Below are positions 1-15,785 of a stretch of DNA of 41,309 nt, in pieces. Every line of letters begins with the position of its first letter. Position 1 is the stretch's first letter. The translations under genes and the position numbers were made by a program. The stretch is from Saccoglossus kowalevskii (taxonomy: Eukaryota; Hemichordata; Enteropneusta; Harrimaniidae), in assembly GCF_000003605.2 (NCBI RefSeq), contig NW_003128371.1, positions 1-41,309 of the forward strand, given 5' to 3'. Under the pieces are notes generated by a model that was not told the DNA's origin, made no database searches, and was given only the letters and a program-made list of their open reading frames with translations.

Positions 1-167
1 CGCTACTGGTGCTTGATCTGGTCGAAATCAGGCTCATACAGTTGAAAAAATTCTGCATCATGCCTCTTGAAGGCACTATTATATAACATTATTTTGTGTT
101 ACTGCCTATATCGAAAATACTAGGAAAGCCTACATACTGACTGCCCCACTGTGCAGTGGCTTGGTAG

Positions 168-4300
<4,133 letters not shown>

Positions 4301-4441
4301 TGTAAAAGGATATCTCGTATAATAGCATTCATAAAGTCTCAAGGGCGCATGGGAATTACAACAATTGTCTACTCTTAACAATATCAACTGCTTTTGCTAG
4401 GAAAGATATTTGTTTAAAACTACATATATCTAGAACTGTTA

Positions 4442-4447
4442 AATAAA
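4442..4447 (+). terminator. Candidate poly(A) signal of the HECT gene
   Basis: AATAAA 142 bases after the stop codon, in the context GTTAAATAAAAACAC. It is the nearest canonical hexamer; use cannot be shown from sequence. Confidence 0.5.
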
Positions 4448-5583
4448 AACACTTTGATTACATGTACATTGTGCGCAATCATTGTACACTAACGCTTCTA
4501 ATCGGTTTTAGAGTGTTCAGTTGATATTGGTTCACACAGTGTTTTTAAACTATGGTAAACCACTTGTGAGTCTAGGAAAAATCGCAAAATTTTCTAGCTG
4601 CAGGAATTTGCCTGAGGGTTCTTGAAACAGAGAAAGTGAATTCTGTGAAATTACCAAATTGTGGAACGCTGTACAGTACCACTTAAAAATTGGTAACTTT
4701 GAAAAACTGGAATTGCCATTGATGCAAACAATTTGCCAATGAGTTGACTGTACTAGTGAAATCATGTTTAAATTGATGTATTCTTGTCTGGTGCTTGTAT
4801 ATTACCTAAGCGTATAGCACGAATATGTGGAGAATTGTTTTTTTTTTTAATTGTAACAAATAGCGTACATGTATTCAAGATTTCTTTACATTTCAAAGTG
4901 GTTTTTCTTCACCTGTTTTTTCAAGATCTATTTTCTTGTTTGTTTTCAACAACTGCATGTCAGGAAACTACTACCTATGTTTTCTCTATAGGTAATTTGC
5001 AAATGTTGGTTATTTTGTTATTATGTTACGGTTTTCAATAATTAAGTTAGATTACTGTTGTTGAGAGATCGCCAAACAGTCTGACTGAAGTTTGTTGTAT
5101 ATATATATATTCTTGAGTAGAAGGTGTCTATGGGGTGGCTGGATAACTTGTCACTCTTAAAGCTGTTAAACTTATTTGAAGTTTTTAACATGTGTATTAA
5201 TATTAGCCATGAATTGCAGTCAACAGTTACAGCATTTATTTTTAATCTGGATTACGTAAAATCTCGACATGCAATGTAGTTTTTGAATCCTGCTTTGCAA
5301 CACTCTCAACGCACCTAGCCTAGGTAGTTTGAAATGGGCGCAGAGGCAACGAATGTTAAGAAATCTCATATAACATGTATAAATTCAGAAAGTCTACGAC
5401 TTAAAGTGGGTGTTTCATCAAACAAATCCCGACTTGTTTCTCATCAAAATTTGAATAATTAATGATGACACTCTAAGATGCTGAAAACTTAACTAAGACT
5501 GAATCTACATGAATGTTTTGCTGTTTGCAAACAATTTCTGACTTGGTTATTTTGCAAATACCAAAATTGTTGCACATACTTCC

Positions 5584-5705
5584 GTAAAATCTGTATTAGA
5601 AGCCACATCCCTAACAGAAGTCGCACCCATTTTTATGCTCTAATAGAAGCCGCATCCCCTCTGTTGCATTGTACCATTTCAATAGGCTTCTAATACAGAT
5701 TTTAC
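5584..5705. mobile_element. Short TIR element (MITE-like), 122 bp
   Basis: Perfect 21-bp terminal inverted repeats: GTAAAATCTGTATTAGAAGCC at the left and its reverse complement at 5685-5705. Inside, TAGAAGCCACATCC, CAGAAGTCGCACCC and TAGAAGCCGCATCCCC repeat the same core. Related text recurs in reverse at about 7660-7712 (CTTCTATTAGAGATGC, AATAGAGTAAATACGG) and at 7093-7110, so it is a small dispersed family. The target duplication is not clear. Confidence 0.7.
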
Positions 5706-6490
5706 AGTACTGTATATGTCCATTGCTACAAGCAAAATGTACCTGATAATAGAGCTTAATTAAACTACCTATGTTGCATGTGAGCATACATGTAGATGTA
5801 TACCGGTACACTTTGTTGTACTTTCGCATATCCCATTCTCAGCAATCAAAATATCTTTTCTAGAGTGTATTATAAGATATTTTCATATTTTGTTTGAAAC
5901 TGTCTGCAATTTTGTAGCTTGTAGGAGAGCTTGCAGCTTTTCTCAAAACAGCTAAACACATGTCGTGAAATTTTGAAATAACCAAAGGGGTTGTTACACT
6001 TGGAATAGGGATGCCCCCTGTCACGTATATAGTCATTTGAAATTTTATGCTCCTATGTAAAATAATCTTGAATTTTTTTAAAACCCCATTGTGAAAAAAA
6101 AAAATATTTTGTAATATAGTATTGTGTAATGTTTTCTTGCAAATGGATTCTCAGTTTCTAATGGGTTATGATTGTCAATCAGAAAATAAATTTATTCTGG
6201 ATCTTATTGTTTTTCAATTGTGTAGGTTTTTTTTTCTGCACTCATGCCTAACCTTTATTTTATTTCTTTCTCTCTTTCATGTTCCGTGGCAATAAAATTT
6301 CAGTAAGTGATTTAACTCTGTGCATGGTCTATAAATGTGTGTTGCTATCATTAGTTTAATACTTCTTTAAAGATATTGATGTCTGTTGTGGTACTATCTT
6401 GAACCATTTTACTCTTGATATAGACTTTTCTTATATCCTTCACAATTGCATTCCAAAGTAACATTCTGTAAATGTTCTTGTTTTGAATTT

Positions 6491-6517
6491 ATGTATGTAT
6501 GTATGTATGTATGTATG
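6491..6517. repeat. (ATGT)n microsatellite
   Basis: Nearly seven uninterrupted ATGT units. Confidence 0.9.
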
Positions 6518-6680
6518 CAAGGACTGTGATAAAATGAATCTAGTGGGCTGTACCACAAAGAAAGCTCCCAGCTGTAATTACAAGGTACACCCTTCCAACA
6601 AATCTTGCTGAATTCTGCGCATTCAGGAGCCAGAATGTGCCAAAAAAATTCCTAAATCTGTTGCCGTAGTATTTTTTGTG

Positions 6681-6830
6681 GCTCATGCTGGCATCGCACT
6701 GAATCTCTCAAATAAGCTACCTTCAGTTCATATTACTTGTACATGATGAGCTTGAAGAGGGTGGACAGTAGAAGCTCGTGCTGGCATCGCACTAAATCAA
6801 ATTAACCATCTTCAATCCATGATGTTAATT
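6681..6830. repeat. Diverged tandem duplication, 93-bp offset
   Basis: GCTCATGCTGGCATCGCACT at 6681 recurs as GCTCGTGCTGGCATCGCACT at 6774. Both are followed by alignable text (CTACCTTCAGTTCAT and CCATCTTCAATCCAT). No coding content is seen. Confidence 0.65.
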
Positions 6831-8379
6831 CAAATTCAACAATGCTGCCTTAGTCAATAGGGTTTTCCCAGTTTATTATTGACGCAGTTGCACTGCTTTT
6901 TGGACATCTTTGACTGTACTTTTTTCTTCCCAAGTCCATGGTGGAAGACCATCTCATGTTCAGGATTGTTGTCAAATCGAGTTCACAATTAAGTTTACTT
7001 ACCAGGTGCTTCTGCTGAGATCTAAAGTTGGAAAAAATTCATTTCAATTATTCTGTATATAATAAATGCAGTTTTGGGTTCTAAGTTCACCTTAAATAGA
7101 GTAAATACGATATATGTTCAATTTCTCAAAGATTGTACGCCCCCCCCCCCCACCATTTGTGTCATTGCAGGCCACCATTTTTTATGAAAGGTGTAATCAA
7201 ATGTAGATAATTTTGCCAAGAACAAGTATTGGTCAAGCTGGAATTCATTCTACATGCCACAAACAAGAATGACATTTTTACATCAGAATTGGCTAAAATG
7301 TTGCCTCACTGAAAGTTGCAGAGAGCAACACAACATTGACTATGTACAAAAGCATGGTGAAATTCCGAAAATGAACAAAAAAAATGACAATACATAGAAC
7401 TTGTCTAATGGGGATGTGCCACTGAAATGGGTCTCGTTTTTTTTGGATTTTAGGTATAAGTATCGGTCATATTTTTGGTCAAGATAGAAATAAATATTGG
7501 TAATATTTTTCCCATTTGGTGTTAACTGTTGTTTCTCATTTAACAACCTAAATAACCTGAACATTGTGTTAATATTATGCTCTTATGTAAGCGACAGGTG
7601 TTTCTATGGTCAAAATGCATATTTAAAATAAATCCATATACAATGCAACTGTTGGCTTACATGTGCTTCTATTAGAGATGCTTTTCTTAATAGAGTAAAT
7701 ACGGTGATAACTGTTTTATTTGGAATAAACAGTGATGACAGAAATGGTTACAAATATGGGTATAGATTTTGCCACTATCCAGGTATAAAAATGGTCACAC
7801 TTTTGAGCACTCTGGGGCACCTCCCTATCCAGCTATGTATCAACTCCCCCCAGCCCCCGTGCAACAAATAGAGCCGAGCCCGGAAACAAAAAGATATAAT
7901 ATATTGTACACAAGAACAAAAAGACAACACAAGATCACGGCAATCGCTCTGACATCGCAGGAAGACTACATACCAAGCCTCACTCACTCACTGCGCCAAA
8001 AAAAAAAAAAGAATTTTGAAGTTTGCTTGAAAGAGAATAGCAACTCAGTTCTACACAGAAGATGAAGCCAAAGTGTGGAAGGTGGAATATGCAGAAGTGC
8101 TGTAGCTTAGAGCCCTTGATCGTTTGAATATTAATCTTTATTTGGTTTTAGTTTAAACATACAGAATAACTAAAAAAAGTAGTAAATACATAATAAATGC
8201 TGCTTGGGCCGATAAATATGATACACAGTGGATAATAATAATAATATTTATTGCATCTTTAGAAATACAGTATTTCTATCAGTACAGTAGCAATACAGTA
8301 GTGGATATGATATCAAGTAACTATTCAAAATATCAAAATAGGTTTTGAACGATGGCTCTTTGTCAATAGAAGAAATTAC
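6831..8379. other. Non-coding stretch, no recognised gene
   Basis: Contains a C homopolymer at 7141, fragments related to the 5584 element, and AAT-rich text near 8233. Open frames here, such as 7769-8065, are low-complexity or lack an ATG start and resemble no protein I know. Confidence 0.4.
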
Positions 8380-8505
8380 TTAAAGAGCGGCAGTCGTCGC
8401 GCCGCGTCCTGTTCGATATGGGACTTATAGCGATGTATACAACGCGTGTATTGTTTATTTACACGAAATTCGAACACGCGCTGCGCGACGACCACCGCGC
8501 TTTAA
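8380..8505. mobile_element. TTAA-flanked MITE, divergent member, 126 bp
   Basis: TTAA at both ends (8380-8383, 8502-8505). The left end AGAGCGGCAGTCGTCGCGCC matches, inverted, the right end GCGCGACGACCACCGCGCT. It shares the TTAAAG..CGG..GTCGTC end pattern with the elements at 14763 and 31216. TTAA target duplication is the hallmark of piggyBac-type transposition. No coding capacity. Confidence 0.65.
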
Positions 8506-9329
8506 ACGTATAGGTAAAAAATAAGAATATATGAACGCGTACTACAACTATAAATTTAAATTGGATCACTAAACGATTCCACAATAGAACATGTATATGC
8601 AACAGGCAGTTTTAAACATCTGTTATCTAAGATGATGAAACTATCCGGACTTACGCCATCAGCGTCCAAAATATATCTCGAATTTAGAGACGAGGTTCAC
8701 AAAATTGTACTGAACAGACTACCGATTGAATTTACCAAGGATGGCTGAGATTTTAAGAGACGCACTTCAATTTATTATTCTGAGGTAATCTATTATTGAC
8801 CGACGTAAAAATGACGTACAAGCTTTGAAGGGATTCTGATTCTCAGTTTGTCTTAGTGCCTATACAAATTTAAGGAGCAAAAACTGCAGATTTTTCAACA
8901 GAACGACGTCGTACGATTATGTAAGCAATTTACAGTAAGGAATCTGTATTTTCGCTAATTTGTATGAAAACAATATGCGTTTTTGAGCAATTTGTTTATG
9001 CAAATGAGTTGATACCATCATGTCAGCATATGTTAATTAATTGGCTGCACGACATTTGACACTATAAACTATTATGAACATTGCGTCACCATATGATCAT
9101 TATAACATGATATCTTCAAGTATTGTGCATTTGATGATCGCCCTCAATGTTTGTTGATTGAGTTGTCATTGTATAGAATCTTTATTGCTATCATACCCCA
9201 TATTTGAGGTTTTGATGAAAAGTACAATAAAGTAATACATCCTGAAAAGCACTAACACTGAAAACAAATCAAGCAGGACCCTCAATTTTCTAAACATAGA
9301 AAAAATGGTTAATTTGTATTTTCTGAAGC
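8506..9329. other. Non-coding stretch, possibly 3' part of the adjacent antisense LINE
   Basis: AT-rich with no coding frame. Contains ATGCAAAT octamer text near 8998. It lies directly 3' (on the minus strand) of the LINE relic at 9330-9835 and may be its untranslated end. Confidence 0.3.
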
Positions 9330-9835
9330 AGCTGGTTTAAGCATTTCACTTTTAATTGAATTTTCTCGTAACAGTTATAGATGGGTTTCGCCACGTCATT
9401 AATAATGTTTTCAACTTTATTATTTAAAATATATTGTTGTTTTTGTTGTCATAAATAATGTTGTGTCTTTTAAACTTTTCTTTCTCTCTGATATGACAGC
9501 AAAAAGTGTTGTTCATTTTCAATTTCTTTAATTTCACAAACTGAACATTTTCTATCAGATTTTATTGTACCTTTTCATTTCAATTTATAAGCGATGGGCA
9601 CTTATCCTCTGTTCGGTCATTGCAGAGCGATATAGTGTTTTTTTTTTTCTACTGAAAAAATTGTTTTTAATTTTGTTGTACGTTCTCAGTTTATATTCAT
9701 GGTTTGTGCATTTGTCGGCATTGTGCATAAATTCCTTACATCTTTTCCGACATTGTATTTAAATTTTTTCACTAAGTTCACGACTACACTCTGTTTTAGC
9801 TCATTGTTTTTCCAGTTATATGAGACATCGCCCTC
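9330..9835 (-). mobile_element. LINE relic: RT protein C-terminal region (dead)
   Basis: Read on the minus strand this gives, across shifted frames, KLRTYNKIKNNFFSRKKKHY (about 9630-9690), EQRISAHRL then IE.KRYN (about 9566-9618), and RKCSVCEIKEIENEQHFLL (about 9500-9560), then AKPIYNCYEKIQ. The order LRTY..K, R.S.HRL.IE..RY, C..C...E.E.HFLL is the usual C-terminal end of one group of non-LTR retrotransposon proteins. Frameshifts and stops show it is not functional. The clade is not resolved. Confidence 0.7.
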
Positions 9836-9856
9836 TATATTTGATAAAGTGTCTTA

Positions 9857-10182
9857 TCCTCGGGGGCGGACATCCGAGCATTTTCTACCGCCTGGCAACC
9901 CTCGCGGTGAAAACAAAGACCAAAAACTCGCAGAAAACGGTACTTTGCGATGGTTGTTGAGAGTCCCCTGAACAGTGTAACAAGATTAGCCCTACGTGTG
10001 TTAAATATATGAATTTGGTTGTTCAGAATTACTTCAAAGTTGAGTTTGTGTTGTTTTCTCGAGTTTTCGCCGGCTCCACCGGCGTTCCACAGCAGCGCGC
10101 ACAAAGCCCGTAGAAATACGTGGTACTGTGGTGCGCGTCTTAGCAACGTAGAACGTCCGTGACGTAGCTCCGCCCCCGAGGA
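9857..10182. mobile_element. 326-bp TIR element flanked by TA (Tc1/mariner-type MITE candidate)
   Basis: TCCTCGGGGGCGGA at 9857-9870 is perfectly inverted at 10169-10182, and TA lies immediately outside both ends (9855-9856, 10183-10184). The interior is GC-richer than its surroundings and carries no transposase. The 122-codon minus-strand frame across it is a by-product of the base composition. Confidence 0.65.
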
Positions 10183-10184
10183 TA

Positions 10185-10904
10185 GAAAACGTGTCACGCT
10201 CACATTTTCAAAAGACGACAGCGCCCGCTACCAATTGATCTTCAGTAAATCGTTATTACCACCCTTCTGTGTTTTGTCAACAATGTAGATTTCAGCAAGA
10301 GATATGTCCGATTTTCTAATTGATTAAAGAGACGGAAACACTGTAATAAGGTAAAAAAAGGTTCGATCCGATAATTTAATTTATAGTAGTAATAGTAGTC
10401 GTATTAGTAGTAGTTGACGCTATGTACATATAATATTAAATATTATGAAAAAAAGTGTTATTTAGTAATTTGTTCGTTTGCATTCCTATAATTATCTGTT
10501 CATTTCCAAAGCAGTTGCGCTAAAATTACCAACCAAACTCTATACTGATTGCAACATATTAAAACTAAACATTGTGTTATTTCAATACTCTAATCAAGAA
10601 AGTGAATATACAGTATAAATTTAAACTCAACGCCATCTCACAATTTTACTTTTAATAAAGTGCATACAACGGAATTTGGTAGAATCCAGTGATAAAAACA
10701 ATGCGCAAATTAATTTGAATGTGCAAGCATTGTTCCGTAAATAATGACACACTTTACTCAAACATCCATACATTTCTAACGGAGTCAATTTTATTTGCTA
10801 TTCCCGGTACACAGTATTCGTGCCTTACCATCAAACAACATGCTATACTCCTTATGAACGAACTAATCAGTTTGTAAGTTATTTTCTTAAATTAACCCAT
10901 TTCT
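10185..10904. other. Non-coding AT-rich stretch
   Basis: No coding frame or recognised repeat apart from a short TAG/TAGT-rich run near 10385. Confidence 0.4.
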
Positions 10905-11183
10905 CTGCCCTAAACTGGCCGAGATTCATTCACTAACGAATGCGACCTTGGAGAAACCTTATTAAAGCTCCACAGGTGCTTGTGTTAGACCGAGCCTGGT
11001 TGACGCCAGGATAGCGCATTGAAATTGCTTTTTGCTCGGGAGATGGCCGCACAACCCTGTTTTGATCATGACTTCTGTGGTACAAATGCACTATTTGTCA
11101 GAACTAGCAGTTGCAATTTGCACATACAAAAAAAGTCAGGAAAGAAAACAGTGACATTCAACTGTCGCCTGACACAAAAACAC
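10905..11183 (+). mobile_element. SINE copy A, 5'-truncated
   Basis: Aligns along its length with the reverse complement of 16798-17100. Shared blocks include CGAGCCTGGTTGACGCCAGG (10991-11010) followed by ATAGCGCATT, then GACTTCTGTGG, AAAATGCACT-like text, AAAAAGTCAGGA, and a 3' end CTGTCGCCTG(A/G)CACAA. The tRNA-like head seen in copy B is missing. Confidence 0.8.
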
Positions 11184-13616
11184 TATAGGTTGTTGAAATG
11201 ATATGGATGTAGAATTGTGTAACTCGAACAACTAAACTAATAGTAGTTTGACTGCATCGCTCAGAAACCACGATTGAATAAGTCTAGTGCATAACTCACA
11301 GACAGAAATACATTGGCACAGATTTATTTAAACAAAACAAACCTACGTCATTTGAAGTCAAATAAATTCAATTTTTCAAAGCTGTGTGTAATACTCAATA
11401 TGTAGACTATTTAAAATATGATGAGCAAACATATGTATACTTATTTTTAAGTAATAGATAATGAACGAGCTATATTACCAAATGAGTTTATTATCTGAAT
11501 TATAACATGTCGTGCTTGATTAAAAACAGAAATATTTGCAACATCTTTTGCAACTTAACGTGTGCGTGTTTGCGTTAGCATATTTCTTTCATTAGGTCAA
11601 TTTCTGTCCGATCGACATTATATGGTTGGCTAACGTGGCGGACAAATCGTTGATTAATCTTGATTGAATACCACTGGCAAACATTTGCACCGTGTCAAAG
11701 GAAAAATCTAGCGATTGATTTTCGACGCCACTGCCTGGCATCACTGTCTCACTAGAAACTGTCTGTCCTACGCAATGTCTTCGATGTACGTTCGCAAAAC
11801 AAAACTTAGAACATAAATTTAAAGCCATTACATTACTAATCATATCGACAATGTGTAATTATTTATCATGCAATAACCACGACAAAATACAAAAAAAATA
11901 TTCGAGGTGAATGAACTGTTTTAATAGTCGTTCAGACCGATAAACTCGGTAGATATAAATCAGTATATCGTGCTTATTGCCAATCATTCTATGCTATTAG
12001 TTGTCCCAATTGCTGTTCACCTATAGTTCTTTATATATATATATGTCTGCTTTGTCATTATTGTATTTCATTTTTCAACTTGTTTGCAGGTGGCAGTTCT
12101 TTATGCCCGTTGATTTCAATCACTTCGTAGGGGTTCTGTGAAAGCGCACTATTCTAGCACATTGATATCAAAGATATAATTAAGAATGCTGTATACGTTT
12201 TTGGTATTGATTTTCTAAACTGATGTTTTCATATAAAATATTTACTGAACCACGCACAGCTATATATTGATGAAAAGCCTATTTCACACTGGATGTGAAA
12301 TCGACAAGATAGTGTGTGTATATGGACGTATAGTCGCGTGATCTCTGTGTAAACACAGAAAGCCATTTTCGGTAAAAAAAATAATTGTACCGAATTTAGT
12401 AGAACATTTGCAACAGAACAGTTTTTTCAGACGACGCTCACCACCATTCTGCGTTGTTTGAGAATATATATATACATAATAGTTGGGGAAGAAATAATAA
12501 TTTAGCTATCTTGAAAAAAACAATGCGATTTGGTTCATTTAAATATACTCACTACTGTATTGGAATTTATCAAATAATTATTCTCACCACTACCTGAAAT
12601 GTTATTCCTAGTGTGAATAATTAATTGCTTGCTGTTTACTGATTACAACTAAAAGTACAGTCAACAGAAGCACACACTTATCGAAATCTATATAATTCTA
12701 AAACCCATTCAGTAAGACAAACACATTTCGAATCGCGAATTCCTATCGCTGCATTGACTTTATTATCGCACGGCAAGAATGTAACGGTAGTAGACTCTTA
12801 ATTTTTAATATTTACACCCAGTCCGGGCTCGACTAATCCAATAATGGAAACGCATTGGTCGGTATAATTGTTATGCTTAATAACATAAGCTGAATACTGA
12901 ATAGAACTGAGTATTATTAAATGTTGAATATTGTATAGAAATGTCATAAACCTCAATAAAAATTTAAACTCCGCCACCTTTTCATAACCAACCACCTGTG
13001 CTTGTTTTTAAAAACAACTCCATATTAATTTCTTGGAATACCGAGATGGATTTTGCACATGATATTGTGCTTCCAGCGGATGAATGTCGTACATATGCCA
13101 CCAGAAACCCCCTGCATCGGGGTTTGATCACTACTATCACAAACTTTATACTGCTTTTTACTGCCCATCACGCCCAAGTCTATTAAACTGGTAGGCTTAT
13201 CTTGTTTTCTGTCTTCCTAGCAAAGTGAGCTACACTACTTCCTAGACTTCTCTGGTTTTTCAGTTCAAGCAAAAGTATTGAGGTTATTTAAACCAGGGCC
13301 CTCCGAGATTGCACTATGGAATCACGGGATACTATTGTGATTGTTGTTTAAAGAACTAATCTGCATATCCTTTCTCATTCTGTTTTAATCCAAACAAAGA
13401 AAATAAACTGTTTAATCTTACTATCATCACCTGAAGAATCCGGTACTGCTGATAGTGAGCAGGATGTTCGTTGCTTAGCAGCGGCCAGCTTCCCGGTAAA
13501 TTGCTTATAAACTGATCCAAGCATAGCATAGAGAGTTTGATTGGGAACATGTGTACCAAGTTTGAGGAAGCTTTCTATTTTTCCTCTATTCATTCATATC
13601 GCACTGAATACTCTGT
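11184..13616. other. Non-coding stretch with two unassigned open frames on the minus strand
   Basis: Mostly AT-rich. The frames at 11592-11843 and 13375-13593 (minus) have balanced composition but no recognised family. AT dinucleotide runs occur near 12031 and 12463. Confidence 0.35.
11592..11843 (-). CDS. Unassigned open frame, possible terminal exon
   Basis: 83 codons ending in TAG or TAA-type stop context. The second half (VENQSLDFSFDTVQMFASG, then IQSRLINDLSATLANHI) looks like an amphipathic helical tail and has even codon use compared with the AT-rich surroundings. No family recognised and no clear acceptor, so it may be chance. Confidence 0.18.
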   Translation of the reverse strand: MISNVMALNLCSKFCFANVHRRHCVGQTVSSETVMPGSGVENQSLDFSFDTVQMFASGIQSRLINDLSATLANHIMSIGQKLT

Positions 13617-13731
13617 ACGTTGAATCGCGCTGGTGCAGGTAATTTTGACCTGCAAGCCCGATGGGTAATTGCAAAGCAATTCACGTGAAGAGCTCATATG
13701 TCGTATAATAACTGTTCAATATCTACTATCT
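13617..13731 (+). repeat. Dispersed repeat copy 1
   Basis: Aligns with the reverse complement of 18198-18305: CTGCAAGCC(G)CGATGGG, AATTGCAAAGCA, AGCTCATATGT and TCAATATC occur in the same order and spacing. No terminal repeats or coding content seen. Confidence 0.7.
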
Positions 13732-14379
13732 TTTTCTGATTCTTTTTTTTTTATCATGAACCACCCCTTTGTCACAAAAATATTCACATATGGTAGCTCA
13801 TTGACATACTGACATCGATTCTCAAAATTACACTCTTAGTACACATTCATCATTTGGTGGGTGGAATGCCGTGATTAAAAAGATGTACGAACTTGAACCA
13901 TTCGAAGATAAGGCGAGGTAGGGAAGATATTGCTTTACTGAGCAAAATTATACCGGGGATTTTTGTAGTTGAAAATAAAATATTAAGTCTGCGTGGTTGT
14001 TGAAAGGCACATAGTATGGCCTTTAATTTCTGAAAATCGCGAAATTCCTTTGTTAATTCTGAGTGCTGGCCAGATTTATCCCCCCCAAATGAGTTTCATT
14101 GAAGCATGGAGGTAAAGATGGGAAGATAAATGATTAAAGTAAAGATTTGCCTGCTTGTAAATCTTGTCTGGGTTAGTGAAGACATACAGTTACTGAGATT
14201 ATCGTGAAGCTTATTTGTGTATGTGTTTGGTAACTGACATGGCTGGGGGCTAATGCACATCGGGAGATGCCAAAATAATCAAATAGGCGACAATGTTTTG
14301 ATGATCCTCGTTAGAAATTCTCGAGTGGCTTGTATCCCGTTGCAAGTTCCCGTTACCTACGCAGATCCTGGCTAGACTG

Positions 14380-14640
14380 AGATGCAATAAGGGCGGAATT
14401 GCATATCAGTAGCGGCGGCACAGGGGGGGGGGGGTTAGACGGGGGCGATCGCTCCCTGAAAAACATGTTGGGTGGTGGGCGTCGCTTCTTCAAAATCAAG
14501 CTGAAACCTGCAAAATTTGTCTCTCAAAATGCAGGAAATAGTGTTTCAGATTTCAAAGTTTTTAAGGGGGAGCATGCCCCCGGACCCCCTAGTAAGGTCG
14601 CGTCTTTGGCACAAGGTTGATGAGCTGATGTCGCCCCCTC
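14380..14640 (+). repeat. Probable dispersed repeat with a GGGGG..CATGC..CCCCC palindrome
   Basis: GC-rich, starting with a G homopolymer at about 14418. It includes AAGGGGGAGCATGCCCCCGG and ACCCCCTAG. Text of this kind recurs in many invertebrate genomes as degenerate transposon sequence; that link is from memory and no second copy is in the window. Confidence 0.35.
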
Positions 14641-14762
14641 ATGCAAAATATCGTGTCGCCGCCTCTGCATATTACTTTTTTCGATCAAGCCTAGCCTGGT
14701 GATCGACATATCAAACGTCACGTGATCAAAATTCGCGAATATCATGACAATCAATCTTTTTT

Positions 14763-14895
14763 TTAAATTCACCTGCGCATGCGTCAGATGGCCATAGCGT
14801 GTCTACCCATGAGCCTTTGCGTTTTAGCGTGTGTTGTTATCCTCGCTTGAGACTCAATTCCCGCACGTGCGCAGGTGACGACCCTCCCGCTTTAA
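14763..14895. mobile_element. TTAA-flanked MITE copy (left end deleted)
   Basis: Same family as 31216-31380: CACCTGCGCATGCGTCAGAT, GGCCATAGCGTGTC, TACCCATGAGCCTTT, GTGTGTTGTTATC and the right end GTGCGCAGGTGACGACCCTC followed by CCGCTTTAA. It lacks about 11 bp at the left end and a 22-bp inner segment present in the other copy. TTAA flanks both ends. Confidence 0.85.
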
Positions 14896-15785
14896 GGTAG
14901 AGATGCAGTTTACCTGACAGGTATTTTAATTAGTTAATTAGGAAACCAAGATGACCTCCCTTATCCACGAAACTATATATTTTCGGAAAGCTTATTGTAT
15001 GAATTTAAACATTTTTTAAGTATTTTTTTTATGGACACTTTAGTTTGAAATATGCACAAAAATGTTTTTTTTTTGGTCAAAAGTGATTTAAAAAAATAGC
15101 TTCTAAACCATGCCTCTGTTTCCTGTCAAAATTGGTTCACGGGTACATATGTTTGTTATGAAGAAAGTGCCGTCTTGAAAACTGTCTACCAGTTGTCAAT
15201 TTTGCTGGGCAGCAGCTCAAATTTCACTAATTCAAGTGTATGCATAAATTAACACCCAGGCTAGTTGTCTGTACGATTGTTGTAACACTGTTCAACCAAA
15301 AACAATGCCCCGACGGCGTTTTGAAGATAAACACATTATCAATCGTTTGTGAAAATTTTAAAATAAAAGGTCAAAGCGTCTAGGAGCTATTTTTTTTTAG
15401 TTCTGGGATGTGCACTAAAAAGAAGCTGAGATAATTGCTAATTTGCATAACAATTCACTCAGTAAGAAGTTTGCTAATGCTCATAATTAAAATGGCTGTA
15501 ACAGTACCAAATTTAAATGTATTATCGTTTTGTAAAAAGTTAAATATAGTGCATAATATTTTTTTTATTCAAACAACAAAGAAAAACGAATACACAACAG
15601 AAAATTACAACATATAACAATAGAGTCCATAAACTATTACATAATTCAATAATACCTTAAAAATACATGTCAAGTGAATCTAACATTGTCCCACTTTTGT
15701 CTCAATTTGTGGCTGTGATTTGGCTCGAAGTATAGCCACTGTACTCTATAGGTCGGAACAATTCACGAAGTCGGAAAGTCTCATG
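14896..15785. other. Non-coding AT-rich stretch
   Basis: No gene recognised. T homopolymer runs occur near 15064 and 15391. GGTAGAGATGCAG directly after the TTAA at 14892 also follows TTAA at the end of the SINE at 16798 when that is read in reverse. Confidence 0.4.

Larger units (their letters stand above)
4301..6300 (+). other. 3' UTR / downstream region of the HECT gene
   Basis: No coding signal is seen here. The first AATAAA after the stop is at 4442-4447; others lie at 6185-6190 and 6291-6296, the last two near T-rich tracts, so the 3' UTR could be about 150 bases or about 2 kb. A short TIR element (5584-5705) and an AT dinucleotide run near 5098 lie inside. Confidence 0.45.

Noticed and set aside
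7769-8065. 98-codon Pro-rich frame
   Set aside because: It begins with TTG or a similar non-ATG codon, is partly low-complexity with an A tract, and matches no family.
9835-10203. 122-codon frame on the minus strand
   Set aside because: It spans the 326-bp TIR element almost exactly and owes its length to GC-rich ends; no protein family recognised.
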